A program made the position numbers and the translations under genes. From DASYTH01 sp035942955 (GTDB lineage Bacteria; Actinomycetota; Actinomycetes; Mycobacteriales; Pseudonocardiaceae), in contig NZ_DASZCQ010000323.1 of assembly GCF_035942955.1 (NCBI RefSeq), forward strand, positions 1-64,000: a stretch of 64,000 nt of DNA, given 5' to 3'. The notes under the pieces are model-generated. The model ran no database searches. It was not told the DNA's origin and saw only the letters and a list, made by a program, of their open reading frames with translations. Shown one piece after another: positions 54,070 through 63,368 of the stretch (position 1 is the first letter of the stretch; every line of letters starts with the position of its first letter).

Positions 54070-56103
54070 TCATGGTTGATCGGGTTCGTGGATGCGCATC
54101 ACCAGGATGGCGATGTCGTCCTGCTGGGGTTCCGGGGAGAAGTCGCGGACGGCTCGCTGCACGGCGGCGAGCACCTCGTCGGCTGTTCCTCCGGCCGCGG
54201 CGAGGGCCCGGGCGAGCCGGTGGGGGCCGAACTGTTCGGTGCCGTGACGGCGTTCGGTGATGCCGTCGGTGTAGAACACGAGCGTGTCGCCGGGGTTGAG
54301 GATGTGCCGGGTGGGGTGGACGGCGAAGCTGTCTAGGAGTCCCAGGGCGGTGCCGTGCCGGCCGAGGTGCGTGACGGTACCGTCGGCACGGAGCAGCGCG
54401 GGTTGTTCGTGGCCGGCCAGTACAAGTTCGACGGCGAGTGCCGGCGGGTCGGCCGGATGCCGGCTGATCAGGGCCACCGCCACGGTGGCGTACTGCCTGG
54501 GGGAGTCGGCCTCGAGCCGAATCGTTTCGTTGAGCAGTTCGACGGCACGTACCACCGTGTGACCCGTCCGGACGAGCACCCGCAGCACGTCACGCACCAT
54601 GCCGGTCATCGCGGCCGCCCGGGGACCCCTGCCGCAGACGTCACCGACGGTGGCGAGCCAGCGGTTCTCGTCGATCATCACGACGTCGTAGAAGTCACCG
54701 CCGACATCCGCGCCGGCGCCTGCCGGCTGGTAGGCGGCGGCGAAGCACATGCCGGCGGCACTGGGCAGCGCCCGCGGTAGCAGGGCCTGTTGCAGCGCTT
54801 GGGAGGTGGCAAAGGTGGCGGCGTTGCGTTGGGCGTTGTCGATCGCATGCGCGGCCCGCCGGGCCAGCTCGGTGATCATGAGGACCTCATCCGCGCTGTG
54901 CGGGCGATCGGCCGGGCGACCGACGCTGAGGGTTCCCAGCGACATACGTCGAACCCGCAGCGGCACCGCGATGCCGGGCGTGGGCGGGCCGAGTTGTGCG
55001 GTGTCAGCCTCGCTGGCGAGCACCTCGCGCCAGGTGGCGCGCGGCTCGGTCAGGTGGGCGCGGTCGAGGTGGGCCTTGAGTCCAGGTAGGGCCGTCTCGT
55101 CGACGTGGGTCACGGCGTGCAGGCGGGGCTCGCCGTGTTCGTCGAGCAAGTGCACGGCACACCAGCGTCCGAGCCGCGGCACGATGATCTGCGGCACGAT
55201 CGCCGTGGTGAGTTGGAGGTCGAGTGACTGGATGAGGAGATCGCTGGCTTCGGCGAGGTAGGTCATCCAGGTCCACCGCTCGTGGTCGGCGCGGCGAATG
55301 CGGTCGGTTTCCACGGCCAGCGCGATTCGTTGGGCGACCAGATCGATGGTCTCGGGCGAGTGAGCCGCAACGGTCGGTGTGTTCAGGTGTAGCTGGCCCA
55401 TGCGGGGTGCGGCGACGGGCAGCGGCACGCTGACCGCAGTGGGTCCGGGCGGCCGCCCATAGTTGATCACTTCCCGCTCGCCGTCCCCGTGGTCGAGCCA
55501 GACGCTGCCACCGTCCGCGCCGAGCACGTCGCACAGCCGGCGGATCAGCTCGGTGATCAGCGCGGGCAGCGGCAGCGCGGCGGTGGTCCGGGTCGGGATG
55601 TGCAGCATCCAGCGGCAGGTGTCGGCACCGGGCCAGGCGACCGTGGCGGGTGTCGGGCTCGAGGTCGCTGTAGCCGGCGCCGGGGCGGGGCTGCCGTGCG
55701 GGCGGAGGGTGAACCAGACTTGATGGCCCTGGTGGTCGTGCCGGCTGCCCCAGGCGGTGGACAGCGCGTCGACGAGCTGCAGGCCCCGGTTGTGGGTGTC
55801 CCGCCGGTCGCTCGGGGCGGCGCGGCGTAGTTCCATCGCGATCGAGCCCTGGTCGGTGACGGCCACGGTGAGCCCGCCGTCGGCGACGGTGACCTGGAGT
55901 TCGAAGCCGGTGCCGGCGTGCAGGACAGCGTTCTCGCACAGCTCGCTGGTCAGCAGCAGCGCGTCGTCGGCAAGGTCGTCGAGTCCGGCTTCGGTCAGGA
56001 CCGACCGGACCAGCCGACGGGCGGCGGCGGGCGAACCGGCGTCCGCGGGTAACCGCGCGCGCCGCTCTCGTGGTTGATCCACTGCCGTAGTTTGCCGCGC
56101 CAC
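54070..56103 (-). CDS. HATPase - GAF - SpoIIE phosphatase
   Basis: A 677-residue regulator from the GTG at 56103. Residues ~20-135 are an HATPase_c_2 domain (LLLTSELCENAVLHAGTGFE, VTDQGSIAMELRR, NRGLQLVDALSTAWG), residues ~165-430 are two GAF-like regions, and the C-terminal 240 residues are a PP2C-type phosphatase with GADVGGDFYDVVMIDENRWL, GDVCGRGPRAAAMTG, FYTDGITERRHGTEQFGPHR and QQDDIAILVMR. Combining an anti-sigma-like kinase and a phosphatase in one protein is known in streptomycetes. The adjacent STAS protein is the likely substrate. It is divergent from the second hybrid kinase (74 bp between starts). Confidence 0.88.
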   Translation of the reverse strand: MARQTTAVDQPRERRARLPADAGSPAAARRLVRSVLTEAGLDDLADDALLLTSELCENAVLHAGTGFELQVTVADGGLTVAVTDQGSIAMELRRAAPSDRRDTHNRGLQLVDALSTAWGSRHDHQGHQVWFTLRPHGSPAPAPATATSSPTPATVAWPGADTCRWMLHIPTRTTAALPLPALITELIRRLCDVLGADGGSVWLDHGDGEREVINYGRPPGPTAVSVPLPVAAPRMGQLHLNTPTVAAHSPETIDLVAQRIALAVETDRIRRADHERWTWMTYLAEASDLLIQSLDLQLTTAIVPQIIVPRLGRWCAVHLLDEHGEPRLHAVTHVDETALPGLKAHLDRAHLTEPRATWREVLASEADTAQLGPPTPGIAVPLRVRRMSLGTLSVGRPADRPHSADEVLMITELARRAAHAIDNAQRNAATFATSQALQQALLPRALPSAAGMCFAAAYQPAGAGADVGGDFYDVVMIDENRWLATVGDVCGRGPRAAAMTGMVRDVLRVLVRTGHTVVRAVELLNETIRLEADSPRQYATVAVALISRHPADPPALAVELVLAGHEQPALLRADGTVTHLGRHGTALGLLDSFAVHPTRHILNPGDTLVFYTDGITERRHGTEQFGPHRLARALAAAGGTADEVLAAVQRAVRDFSPEPQQDDIAILVMRIHEPDQP

Positions 56104-56177
56104 AGCCCGCTGTGCCTACGGCATCACTCGTAGACTCGCCGTTGGCGAATGTCCTTCTGAGCATTGGGGAGGCGGGT

Positions 56178-59100
56178 ATGACCGCGCTGGAGTCCGCCGG
56201 CGGGACGGCCGGCCTCGGCGGTTCGGTGCGGGAGGACATCGAGGGCCTGCTCGAGGAGTTGGTCGACGCGACGACCCGGGTGCGGCGGGGTTCCTTCGAC
56301 GTGCGGTTGGCGCGGCGCAGCGGGCTGGCCGGTCAGGTGGTCGACGGGTTCAACGCGATGGTGGATCTGCAGGAGCGGCGCAACCGGGATCTGCTGCGAA
56401 TCAGCCGGGTGGTCGGCCGTGAGGGCCGGATGCTGGAGCGGTTGGACGAGGAGGAGTTCGACGGTGCGTGGGCTCGGGGAGCCGCGGCGGTCAACTCGTT
56501 GATCGACGACCTGGCCCGGCCCACCGCCGAGATCGCGCGGGTGATCGCGGCGGTGGCGGAGGGGGACCTGTCCCAGCACATGGCGTTGGAGATCGAGGGT
56601 CGGCCGCTGCGCGGTGAGTTCAACCGGATCGGTCGCATCGTGAACACGATGGTGGATCAGCTGTCCAGCTTCGCCGACGAGGTGACCCGGGTGGCCCGGG
56701 AGGTGGGCACCGAGGGCCAGCTGGGCGGGCAGGCCGACGTGCGCGGTGTGTCCGGGACCTGGCGGGCGCTGACGGACTCGGTCAACACGATGGCGTCGAA
56801 CCTGACCAACCAGGTGCGGTCGATCTCGTTGACGGCCACCGCGATCGCCCAGGGCGATCTGTCTCGCAAGATCACCGTCAGCGCCCGCGGCGAGATCGCC
56901 GAGCTGGCCGAGACGATCAACTCGTTGACCGACACGCTGCGGGTCTTCGCCGACGAGGTGACGCGGGTGGCGCGCGAGGTGGGTACCGAGGGCCGGCTGG
57001 GCGGGCAGGCCCGGGTGCCCAACGTGGCCGGCACGTGGAAGGACCTGACCGACGCGGTCAACCAGCTCGCGGCCAACCTCACCGATCAGGTGCGCAACAT
57101 CGCGCAGGTGACCACGGCGGTGGCCCGGGGCGATCTGTCGCAGAAGATCACGGTGGACGCGCGGGGTGAGATCGTGGCGCTCAAGGACACCGTGAACACC
57201 ATGGTCGACCAGCTGTCCAGCTTCGCCGACGAGGTGACCCGGGTGGCCCGGGAGGTGGGCACCGAGGGCCGGCTCGGCGGGCAGGCCCAAGTCGAGGGGG
57301 TGTCCGGCACCTGGCGGGACCTGACCGAGAGCGTGAACCAGCTCGCCGGCAACCTGACCAGTCAGGTCCGCAACATCGCGCAGGTGACCACGGCCGTGGC
57401 CCAGGGCGACCTCTCACAGAAGATCACCGTCGACGCCCAGGGCGAGATCCTCGCGCTGAAGAACACCGTCAACACCATGGTCGACCAGCTGTCCAGCTTC
57501 GCCGACGAGGTGACCCGCGTGGCCCGGGAGGTGGGCACCGAAGGTCAGCTCGGCGGCCAAGCCCAGGTCAAAGGCGTCGCCGGCACCTGGCGCGACCTCA
57601 CCGAGAACGTCAACCAGCTCGCGTCGACGCTGACCATCCAGCTACGCGCGATCGCCGGCGTGTCCACCGCGGTGACCCGCGGCGACCTCACGCAGCAGAT
57701 CGGCGTGCAGGCCAGCGGCGAGGTCGCCGAGCTCAAGGACAACATCAACCAGATGATCGTCGCACTGCGGGAAACGACGAAGGAGAACGCCGACCAGAGC
57801 TGGCTGGACTCCAACCTGGCCAGGATCGGCGGCCTACTGCAGGGCCAGCGGGACCTCACCGACGTCTGCCAGATGATCATGAACGAGGTGGTGCCACTGG
57901 TCAACGGCCAGATCGGGGCGTTCTTCCTGCGCTTCGGCGACGGCGAGGCACCGGCGGAATGGCGACTGTGCGGTTCCTACGGGCTCGGCCTCGTCCACCA
58001 ACCGCACTCATTTGCCCGGGGCGAGGGACTGGTCGGCCAGGCGGCGGAGGCCAAGCAGCTGATCCTGCTGCGCGACACCGAAGCCAACTTCACCCCTATC
58101 CGCTCCGGTGTCGGCTCGTTCGCTCCCACCGCGCTGGTGGTGCTGCCCGTGCTGTTCGAAGACGAGACACTCGGTGTCCTGGAGATCGGATCGGTGTCGG
58201 CGTTCTCCAACCTGCACCTGACCTTCCTCGAGCGGCTGGTGGTGACCATCGGCGTCGCGATCAACACGATCCAGGCCAACCGCCGCACCGAGGAGCTGCT
58301 CGAGCAGTCCCAGCGGCTGGCCGTGGAACTGCAGAACCAGTCCGCCGAACTGCAACGCACCAACGCCGAGCTCGAGGACAAGGCGACGCTGCTGTCCGAG
58401 CAGAACCGCAACATCGAGATCAAGAACCTGGAGATCGAAGCCGCGCGACGCCGCGTAGAGGAGAATGCCCAGCAACTCGCGCAGGCCAGCCAGTACAAGT
58501 CGGAGTTCCTGGCCAACATGAGCCACGAGCTGCGGACCCCGTTGAACTCGCTGCTCCTGCTCGCTCGGCTGCTCGCCGACAACCCCGAGCACAACCTGAC
58601 CGACAAGCAGATCGAGTTCGCCAACACCATCCACAACGCCGGATCCGACCTGCTCGCGCTGATCGACGACATCCTCGACCTGTCCAAGATCGAAGCCGGC
58701 CGGGTCAGCGTCGAGCTCACCAGCGTGGATCTCGCCGCATTGGCGGGCGGCGCCGAACGGGCCTTCCGCGCGCAGGCCGAGGAGAAGGGCCTCGAGCTGC
58801 GGGTGCACGTGGCCGAGGACGCGCCAGCGATCATCATCACCGATACCCAGCGGCTGCAACAGATCCTGCGCAACCTGCTGTCCAACGCGGTCAAGTTCAC
58901 CGACCGCGGCACGGTCACCCTGACCGTGGAGACGGCACCGCCGGGCCGCACCTTCGGGGTTCCCGCGCTCGACACCGCCGACCGCGTGGTGGCCTTCGCC
59001 GTTGCGGACACCGGGATCGGCATCGAGGACGCCAAGTTCGCCATGATCTTTGAGGCGTTCCAGCAGGCCGACGGCACCACGAGCCGGCGCTACGGCGGAA

Positions 59101-59768
59101 CCGGGCTCGGCTTGTCGATCAGCAAGGAGCTCGCCCGGCTGCTCGGCGGGGCCATCACCGTCGAGTCGCGGTTGGGCATCGGATCGACGTTCACCCTCTA
59201 CATTCCGGAAACCATGCCGGACGATGGCGGCTCGATCCCCATGCGATCACTACCGCTCGCCGAGACCGACACCGGTCTGCCACCACTCACCACCGGAACA
59301 CCGATCCTGCGACCGGCCGCACCCGAACCGAGCGAGCGGAAGCACCAGCTGGAGGGCGTCACCGTGCTCATCGTCGACGACGACGTGCGCAACGTCTTCG
59401 CCCTGACCAGCGCGCTCGAACTGCACGGAATGACCGTGCTGTACGCAGACAACGGAGCCGACGGCGTGCGGCTGCTCACCGACCATCCGGAGGTCGACAT
59501 CATCCTGATGGACGCGATGATGCCCAATCTCGACGGCAACGAGACCACCCGCATGATCCGCACTCTGCCCCGCAGCGCGGACGTCCCGATCGTCTTCCTG
59601 ACCGCCAAGGCCATGCCCGAGGACCGCGAGTCCAGCCTCGCCGCCGGCGCCGACGACTACATCACCAAGCCGGTCGACCTCGACCAGCTGCTCGACGTGA
59701 TCGCATCCTGGGCGGCGCAGAGTCGAACGCGGCGCGGCGTCCCCGACGACACCGAGGTCAGACCGTGA
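56178..59768 (+). CDS. Soluble hybrid histidine kinase 2 with HAMP-like repeat array and REC domain
   Basis: A 1196-residue paralogue of the kinase at 42075-45764, from the ATG at 56178 with GGGGAGG upstream. It has HAMP-like units with four copies of VTRVAREVGTEGxLGGQA (92-residue period), a GAF domain (~590-730; PLVNGQIGAFFLRFGDGEAP), a coiled-coil (QRLAVELQNQSAELQRTNAE, then LEDKATLL), the HisKA site SHELRTPLNSLLLLARLLAD near residue 781, HATPase boxes DTGIGIEDAKFAMIF and GGTGLGLSISKEL, and a receiver with ILMDAMMPNLDG near 1110. No membrane helix is present. It overlaps the next response regulator gene by 4 nt (GTGA), so both are translated together. Confidence 0.92.
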   Translation: MTALESAGGTAGLGGSVREDIEGLLEELVDATTRVRRGSFDVRLARRSGLAGQVVDGFNAMVDLQERRNRDLLRISRVVGREGRMLERLDEEEFDGAWARGAAAVNSLIDDLARPTAEIARVIAAVAEGDLSQHMALEIEGRPLRGEFNRIGRIVNTMVDQLSSFADEVTRVAREVGTEGQLGGQADVRGVSGTWRALTDSVNTMASNLTNQVRSISLTATAIAQGDLSRKITVSARGEIAELAETINSLTDTLRVFADEVTRVAREVGTEGRLGGQARVPNVAGTWKDLTDAVNQLAANLTDQVRNIAQVTTAVARGDLSQKITVDARGEIVALKDTVNTMVDQLSSFADEVTRVAREVGTEGRLGGQAQVEGVSGTWRDLTESVNQLAGNLTSQVRNIAQVTTAVAQGDLSQKITVDAQGEILALKNTVNTMVDQLSSFADEVTRVAREVGTEGQLGGQAQVKGVAGTWRDLTENVNQLASTLTIQLRAIAGVSTAVTRGDLTQQIGVQASGEVAELKDNINQMIVALRETTKENADQSWLDSNLARIGGLLQGQRDLTDVCQMIMNEVVPLVNGQIGAFFLRFGDGEAPAEWRLCGSYGLGLVHQPHSFARGEGLVGQAAEAKQLILLRDTEANFTPIRSGVGSFAPTALVVLPVLFEDETLGVLEIGSVSAFSNLHLTFLERLVVTIGVAINTIQANRRTEELLEQSQRLAVELQNQSAELQRTNAELEDKATLLSEQNRNIEIKNLEIEAARRRVEENAQQLAQASQYKSEFLANMSHELRTPLNSLLLLARLLADNPEHNLTDKQIEFANTIHNAGSDLLALIDDILDLSKIEAGRVSVELTSVDLAALAGGAERAFRAQAEEKGLELRVHVAEDAPAIIITDTQRLQQILRNLLSNAVKFTDRGTVTLTVETAPPGRTFGVPALDTADRVVAFAVADTGIGIEDAKFAMIFEAFQQADGTTSRRYGGTGLGLSISKELARLLGGAITVESRLGIGSTFTLYIPETMPDDGGSIPMRSLPLAETDTGLPPLTTGTPILRPAAPEPSERKHQLEGVTVLIVDDDVRNVFALTSALELHGMTVLYADNGADGVRLLTDHPEVDIILMDAMMPNLDGNETTRMIRTLPRSADVPIVFLTAKAMPEDRESSLAAGADDYITKPVDLDQLLDVIASWAAQSRTRRGVPDDTEVRP
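56600..57720 (+). repeat. Tandem 276-bp coding repeats (HAMP-like array of kinase 2)
   Basis: The phrase GACGAGGTGACCCGGGTGGC recurs near 56678, 56954, 57230 and 57506, exactly one 276-bp unit apart. Adjacent copies are nearly identical over tens of bases. The unit equals that of the first kinase. Confidence 0.8.
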
Positions 59769-60304
59769 CCGTCGAGCCGGCCAAGGTGCTGCTCGTCGAC
59801 GACCGCCGGGAGAACCTGGTCGCCCTCGAGGCCATCCTTCAGGGGCTGCCCGTCGAGACCGTCTCGGTCACCAGCGGCGAGGATGCCCTGAAACAGCTGC
59901 TCCTCGACGACTTCGCCGTCATCCTGCTCGACGCCAGCATGCCCACGATGGACGGCTTCGAGACCGCCACCCACATCAAACAGCGCGAACGCACCCGGCA
60001 CATCCCGATCATCTTCCTCACCGCGCTCAACTACGACGCCCGCCTCGCATTCCGCGGTTACCAGATCGGCGCCGTCGACTACATCACCAAACCCTTCGAC
60101 CCCTGGGTGCTCCGCTCCAAAGTCGCCGTCTTCGTCGACCTGTGGACTAAACGTGCCGAACTCGCCGCCCAAGCCGCCGAACGCCGGCAACTGCAGCGCG
60201 TCGTGGTCAACGCCCTGGCCCTGCTCGACGCCTCACCGGCAAACCCGACCGCGGCGGCCACCCTGCTCCGCGACGCCACGACCAGCTCCAACCGCCCTGA
60301 ATAG
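59765..60304 (+). CDS. Response regulator receiver protein
   Basis: A 179-residue CheY-like protein from the GTG at 59765, overlapping the kinase stop by 4 nt. The receiver fold has VLLVDDRRENLVALEAILQG (acidic pocket DD), the phospho-acceptor in FAVILLDASMPTMDGFETAT, Thr in FLTALNYDARLAF and Lys in VDYITKPFDPWVL. No DNA-binding or enzymatic output domain follows, only a ~45-residue helical tail. It is the natural partner of the kinase upstream, either as a phosphate sink or as a protein-interaction output, for example on the phosphatase. Confidence 0.92.
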   Translation: MTVEPAKVLLVDDRRENLVALEAILQGLPVETVSVTSGEDALKQLLLDDFAVILLDASMPTMDGFETATHIKQRERTRHIPIIFLTALNYDARLAFRGYQIGAVDYITKPFDPWVLRSKVAVFVDLWTKRAELAAQAAERRQLQRVVVNALALLDASPANPTAAATLLRDATTSSNRPE

Positions 60305-60447
60305 GGCGTACCGCGCTACCGGTGAGCCGACGCGCTGACCGGCCATGGCAGGCGGTGCAAAGATCACCCGCGGTCATGGCGGTTGTTACCGCAGCCGTCG
60401 GGACTGCAATCTCAACGATGCAACTGTCCAAAGTGGAGTGTGCATCG

Positions 60448-61025
60448 ATGAGTAGTGAGAGCAGGACCCGGGGCCAGGCCGCGACTGCCGAGCAGCTCGC
60501 CGGCGAGGCGGCCGAGGAGCGGATGGTTGCCGAGTTGGCCCAGTGGGCGCGGGCCGAGGGTCTGCAGATGACCGGCGAAGGCGGGTTGCTGGCCCGGTTG
60601 ACCAAGCGGGTGTTCGAGTCCGCGCTGCAGGGTGAGATGGATGATCATCTCGGTTACGGCAAGCACGACCCGGCCGGACGCGACGGCGGCAACTCGCGCA
60701 ACGGCACGCGGGCCCAGACGGTGCTGACCGAGGTCGGCCCGGTCGGACTGGAGGTCCCGCGGGATCGCGACGCCAGCTTCGAGCCACAGCTGGTCAGGAA
60801 GCGGCAGCGCCGACTAACCGGGGTGGACAGCATGGTGATTCGTTGTCGGCCAAGGGGTTGACCCACGGGGAGATCGCTGCGCACCTGGCCGAGGTGTACG
60901 GGGCGGACGTGTCGAAGCAGGCCATCTCGACCATCACCGACCGGGTCGTGGACGGCATGGCCGAGTGGCAGAACCGGCTGCTGGACCCGGTCTATCCGGT
61001 GGTGTTCATCGACTGCATCGTGCGC
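60448..61025 (+). pseudogene. IS256-family (mutator) transposase, 5' fragment
   Basis: From the ATG at 60448 the frame matches the N-terminus of IS256 transposases: LARLTKRVFESALQGEMDDH, then LGYGKHDPAGRDGGNSRNGT and EVPRDRDASFEPQLVRKRQR. After RLTGVDSMVI a base is lost at about 60838; the expected LSAKGLTHGEIAAHLAEVYG continues in another frame up to AEWQNRLLDPVYPVVFIDCI at about 61020. The first DDE Asp (VFIDCI) is the last recognisable residue; the rest of the element is gone and the sequence meets the AbiE remnant. So it is a dead fragment. Confidence 0.85.
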
Positions 61026-61099
61026 CACGAGGCGCCATGGGACCGAGTGGAGGTGGGAGACCTTCACCGCCCGGCCGTCGCAGCGGTCGGGTACGGATC

Positions 61100-61299
61100 G
61101 GCAGCGTTTCGTGTCGCGATGCCGTCACCTGCTCAGGCGCGCGGCGAAGCAGCAAGGCGGCAAGCCAACGCTTCCGGACATATAGGGGTGAGCAGTTCCT
61201 GGGTGGTGCGCTTTCCCGCCGTGCCCGGTTCTGCAAGTCCAGGTACGCCCGCCAGCTGCGGTCTGCCTCTTTGGCCGGCTCATTCCGCGCTCGCGACAT
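61100..61299 (-). pseudogene. AbiEii-type toxin, N-terminal remnant
   Basis: Starting at an ATG at 61299, which overlaps the AbiEi-like stop by 20 nt, the minus strand reads SWRAYLDLQNRARRES and then, with two compensating frame changes, PLYVRKRWLAALLLRRA. Type IV AbiEii nucleotidyltransferases begin with a similar AYLDLQNRARREG...ELLTLYVLERWLARL helix. The catalytic GGMALxAY-type nucleotidyltransferase loop is absent, because the IS256 fragment replaces the rest. The pair overlap of antitoxin and toxin genes is typical of intact abiE operons. Confidence 0.7.
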
Positions 61300-61730
61300 C
61301 GAGGGCGGCGCGCAGCGGCCGAACGCACCCAGCGGGCGGGCGAGCGAAAACAGTTCGCCGGGTCGGGCATCGCGGCGGCGCAGGTATCGGCGCAGGGCGC
61401 TGAGCGCGAGTGGTTCGCCTAGCCGGTGGCGCAGGCGCATGAGATCCACCACGGTCCGTTCGGGGTCGTAGATCCGGACGTTCTCGCCTGGTGCGGCCTC
61501 CACGGTGGACAGTCCAAGTTCGAAGGTGGCCGCGGCGAACCGGAACACCTCGGTCGGCGGGTGGCTGATGCGCGGCGGGCGATGCGGACGCCGAACAGCG
61601 ACCTGCACGGCTGCGGGGATCTCGTCGGTCAGGTCGTGAAGCGCCAGCGCGGAAACGCAACACACGATGCCGATGGGGGCGCGATAAGCGACCGCGAGCA
61701 GGTCAGCCCAGCGCGGTGTGGGTGCGTCCG
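61280..61730 (-). pseudogene. AbiEi-type antitoxin, C-terminal part with frameshift
   Basis: The minus strand contains VCCVSALALHDLTDEIPAAV, FRFAAATFELGLSTVEAAPG and IYDPERTVVDLMRLRHRLGE, the C-terminal domain of type IV TA AbiEi antitoxins. Near 61318 one base is missing: LGAFG then changes frame to PLRAALDVASAE, which reaches the TGA at 61280. The N-terminal winged helix is not found upstream of ~61730 in any coherent frame. It is a degraded antitoxin gene preceding the toxin remnant. Confidence 0.75.
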
Positions 61731-61907
61731 CGGATGGCCGCCGGGGCCGCCTGGCCGAACGACCCGTCCGTGCTGCTCGCCGACGTGGGCCGCATGGACT
61801 TCTGAATCGACACCACCGCGTGGGTCTGTTCCGTGCACGGCGCAGGCGCTGTGCACGCCGGAAGTGATGTTCGGTGAGCCGGGGTGGGGCCGCTGTAGGG
61901 TCGGGGC

Positions 61908-62453
61908 ATGCGGCTGGGTATCGCTCATCATCTTGGGTGGGCGGTGGCTGTTACGGCGTCGGCCGATTGTCGGGTGGTGGATCGTCGGCGGATCGAGCTT
62001 GTCGAGCCTGGCATGCCGGTGGCGCCGATTGAGCACGACGGACAGTCTCTCGACGATGATGCCGCGGCGGCGTTGGTGGCGAAGGTGCGTGCGTCGGTGG
62101 GGCGGGCGGCGTCGGCGGCGCTGGATGAGCTGGCCAGTGGGTTGCCTGAGCCGATTGTGTCGATGTCGTTGCGGGCTTGGCCGCTGGACTTTCCCGACGA
62201 TGTTGCCGTTCAGCGTCGGGCGCCGTATCAGGCTCGCGCCGACTCCGTCATGTACTGCCAGGTGCTGGCCGAGCTCGCCCGCGAACGTGGCTGGGCGGTC
62301 CACCTCTATGACGCGCGGGACGTGGAGAGCCAGGCGGTCCGCGTCCTTGGTGCGCGGGCCGACGAGGTGCTCAACGGGCCGCGGGCGACGTTGGGACCGC
62401 CCTGGACGAAGGATCACCGGATGGCGCTCGCGGCGACGATCATGGCGGGCTGA
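61908..62453 (+). CDS. Conserved actinobacterial protein, unknown function
   Basis: A 181-residue protein from the ATG at 61908. It begins MRLGIAHHLGWAVAVTASAD and contains VVDRRRIELVEPGMPVAPIE, MSLRAWPLDFPDDVAVQRRA and PWTKDHRMALAATIMAG. A short hydrophobic start, an alternation of beta and helix and Asp-rich turns would suit a RuvC/RNase-H-like fold, but this is weak. No catalytic motif can be named. It is preceded by the AbiE graveyard and followed, tail to tail, by a VOC gene 21 bp away. Confidence 0.7.
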   Translation: MRLGIAHHLGWAVAVTASADCRVVDRRRIELVEPGMPVAPIEHDGQSLDDDAAAALVAKVRASVGRAASAALDELASGLPEPIVSMSLRAWPLDFPDDVAVQRRAPYQARADSVMYCQVLAELARERGWAVHLYDARDVESQAVRVLGARADEVLNGPRATLGPPWTKDHRMALAATIMAG

Positions 62454-62474
62454 GCCGGATCGTGGAGTGGGACG

Positions 62475-62855
62475 TCATGGCCAGGTTCGGGCTGAGCGGG
62501 CGAACGTCTCGGGATCGCTGTGGATGGGGACCACGCAGAGGAGGTGGCCGCCCGGGGTGCGTAGGGTGTGGGCGTCTTGCCAGCGGGAGACCGGCTCGGC
62601 GCCGAGTGCGGTGAGGCGGGCTACTTCCGCGGCAAGGTCGTCGGTTTCGATGTCGATGTGGTAGCGCGGGGCGTCGTCGATCGACTGGATGACGGTGAAC
62701 AGGCCGGGGATGGCGCCGTCGAGGACGGTGAACTGCTCTTCGCCCGGTGCGGGACGGGCCGGGACGCCCAGTGCTGCGGACCAGAAGTCCACTGCCGCGG
62801 GGGTCTGGGCGGCAGGTGTGTCGATGAGGATGCCGACCGGCCGGCTGCGATGCAT
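62475..62855 (-). CDS. VOC (glyoxalase/bleomycin-resistance-like) protein
   Basis: A 126-residue single-chain VOC protein. The two beta-alpha-beta-beta-beta modules are marked by VGILIDTPAAQTPAAVDFWS with ALGVPARP and by YHIDIETDDLAAEVARLTAL, GAEPVSRW and TLRTPGGHLLCVVP. The typical metal ligands (His and Glu pairs) are only partly present (HID, E in DIETDD), so it may bind a ligand without metal chemistry. It lies divergent from the AraC regulator gene by 59 bp. Confidence 0.82.
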   Translation of the reverse strand: MHRSRPVGILIDTPAAQTPAAVDFWSAALGVPARPAPGEEQFTVLDGAIPGLFTVIQSIDDAPRYHIDIETDDLAAEVARLTALGAEPVSRWQDAHTLRTPGGHLLCVVPIHSDPETFARSARTWP

Positions 62856-62914
62856 GGCGGCAAGGCTATCCGTGGTCCAGCATGCTGGCAGTCCTTTGTG
62901 GCACGATCTTGCGG

Positions 62915-63358
62915 GTGACGAGTAGGCCCGGCGCGGAGCAGCGGTTGCGTGATCTTGCGCGGCTGCGGCGGGTTCGGGATCGGATCGATCGGGAATATGC
63001 GCAGCCGCTGGACGTGGAGGCGCTCGCGCGGGGCGTGAGCATGTCGGCGGGGCACCTGAGCAGGGAGTTCCGGCGGGCGTACGGGGAGTCGCCGTACAGC
63101 TATCTGATGACGCGGCGGATCGAGCGGGCGATGGCGTTGCTGCGGCACGGCGACCTGAGCGTCACCGAGGTCTGTTTCACGGTCGGGTGCTCGTCGCTTG
63201 GTACGTTCAGCACCCGGTTCACCGAGTTGGTCGGGGTACCGCCGAGCGTGTACCGGCGCGAGGGGGCGCGTGCGACGGCGGGGATGCCGCCGTGCATCGC
63301 GAAACAGGTGACCAGACCGGTCAGGAATCGAGAAGCGCCGGCACCGAGTCGCACTTAG
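62915..63358 (+). CDS. AraC-family regulator (short, HTH only)
   Basis: A 147-residue protein that consists almost only of the AraC/XylS double HTH: QPLDVEALARGVSMSAGHLS, REFRRAYGESPYSYLMTRRI, ERAMALLRHGDLSVTEVCFT, VGCSSLGTFSTRFTELVGVP. No effector-binding domain is present. The GTG at 62915 is preferred over the ATG at 62882, which would add an atypical hydrophobic stretch. The downstream VOC gene starts within 12 bp of its stop, so they form an operon. Such regulator-VOC pairs are common in actinobacteria; the inducer is unknown. Confidence 0.88.
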   Translation: MTSRPGAEQRLRDLARLRRVRDRIDREYAQPLDVEALARGVSMSAGHLSREFRRAYGESPYSYLMTRRIERAMALLRHGDLSVTEVCFTVGCSSLGTFSTRFTELVGVPPSVYRREGARATAGMPPCIAKQVTRPVRNREAPAPSRT

Positions 63359-63368
63359 CGTGACCGCC

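Noticed and set aside
61731..61907. N-terminal part of the AbiEi antitoxin gene
   Set aside because: Translations in all minus frames do not give a coherent winged helix, so the remnant was ended near 61730.
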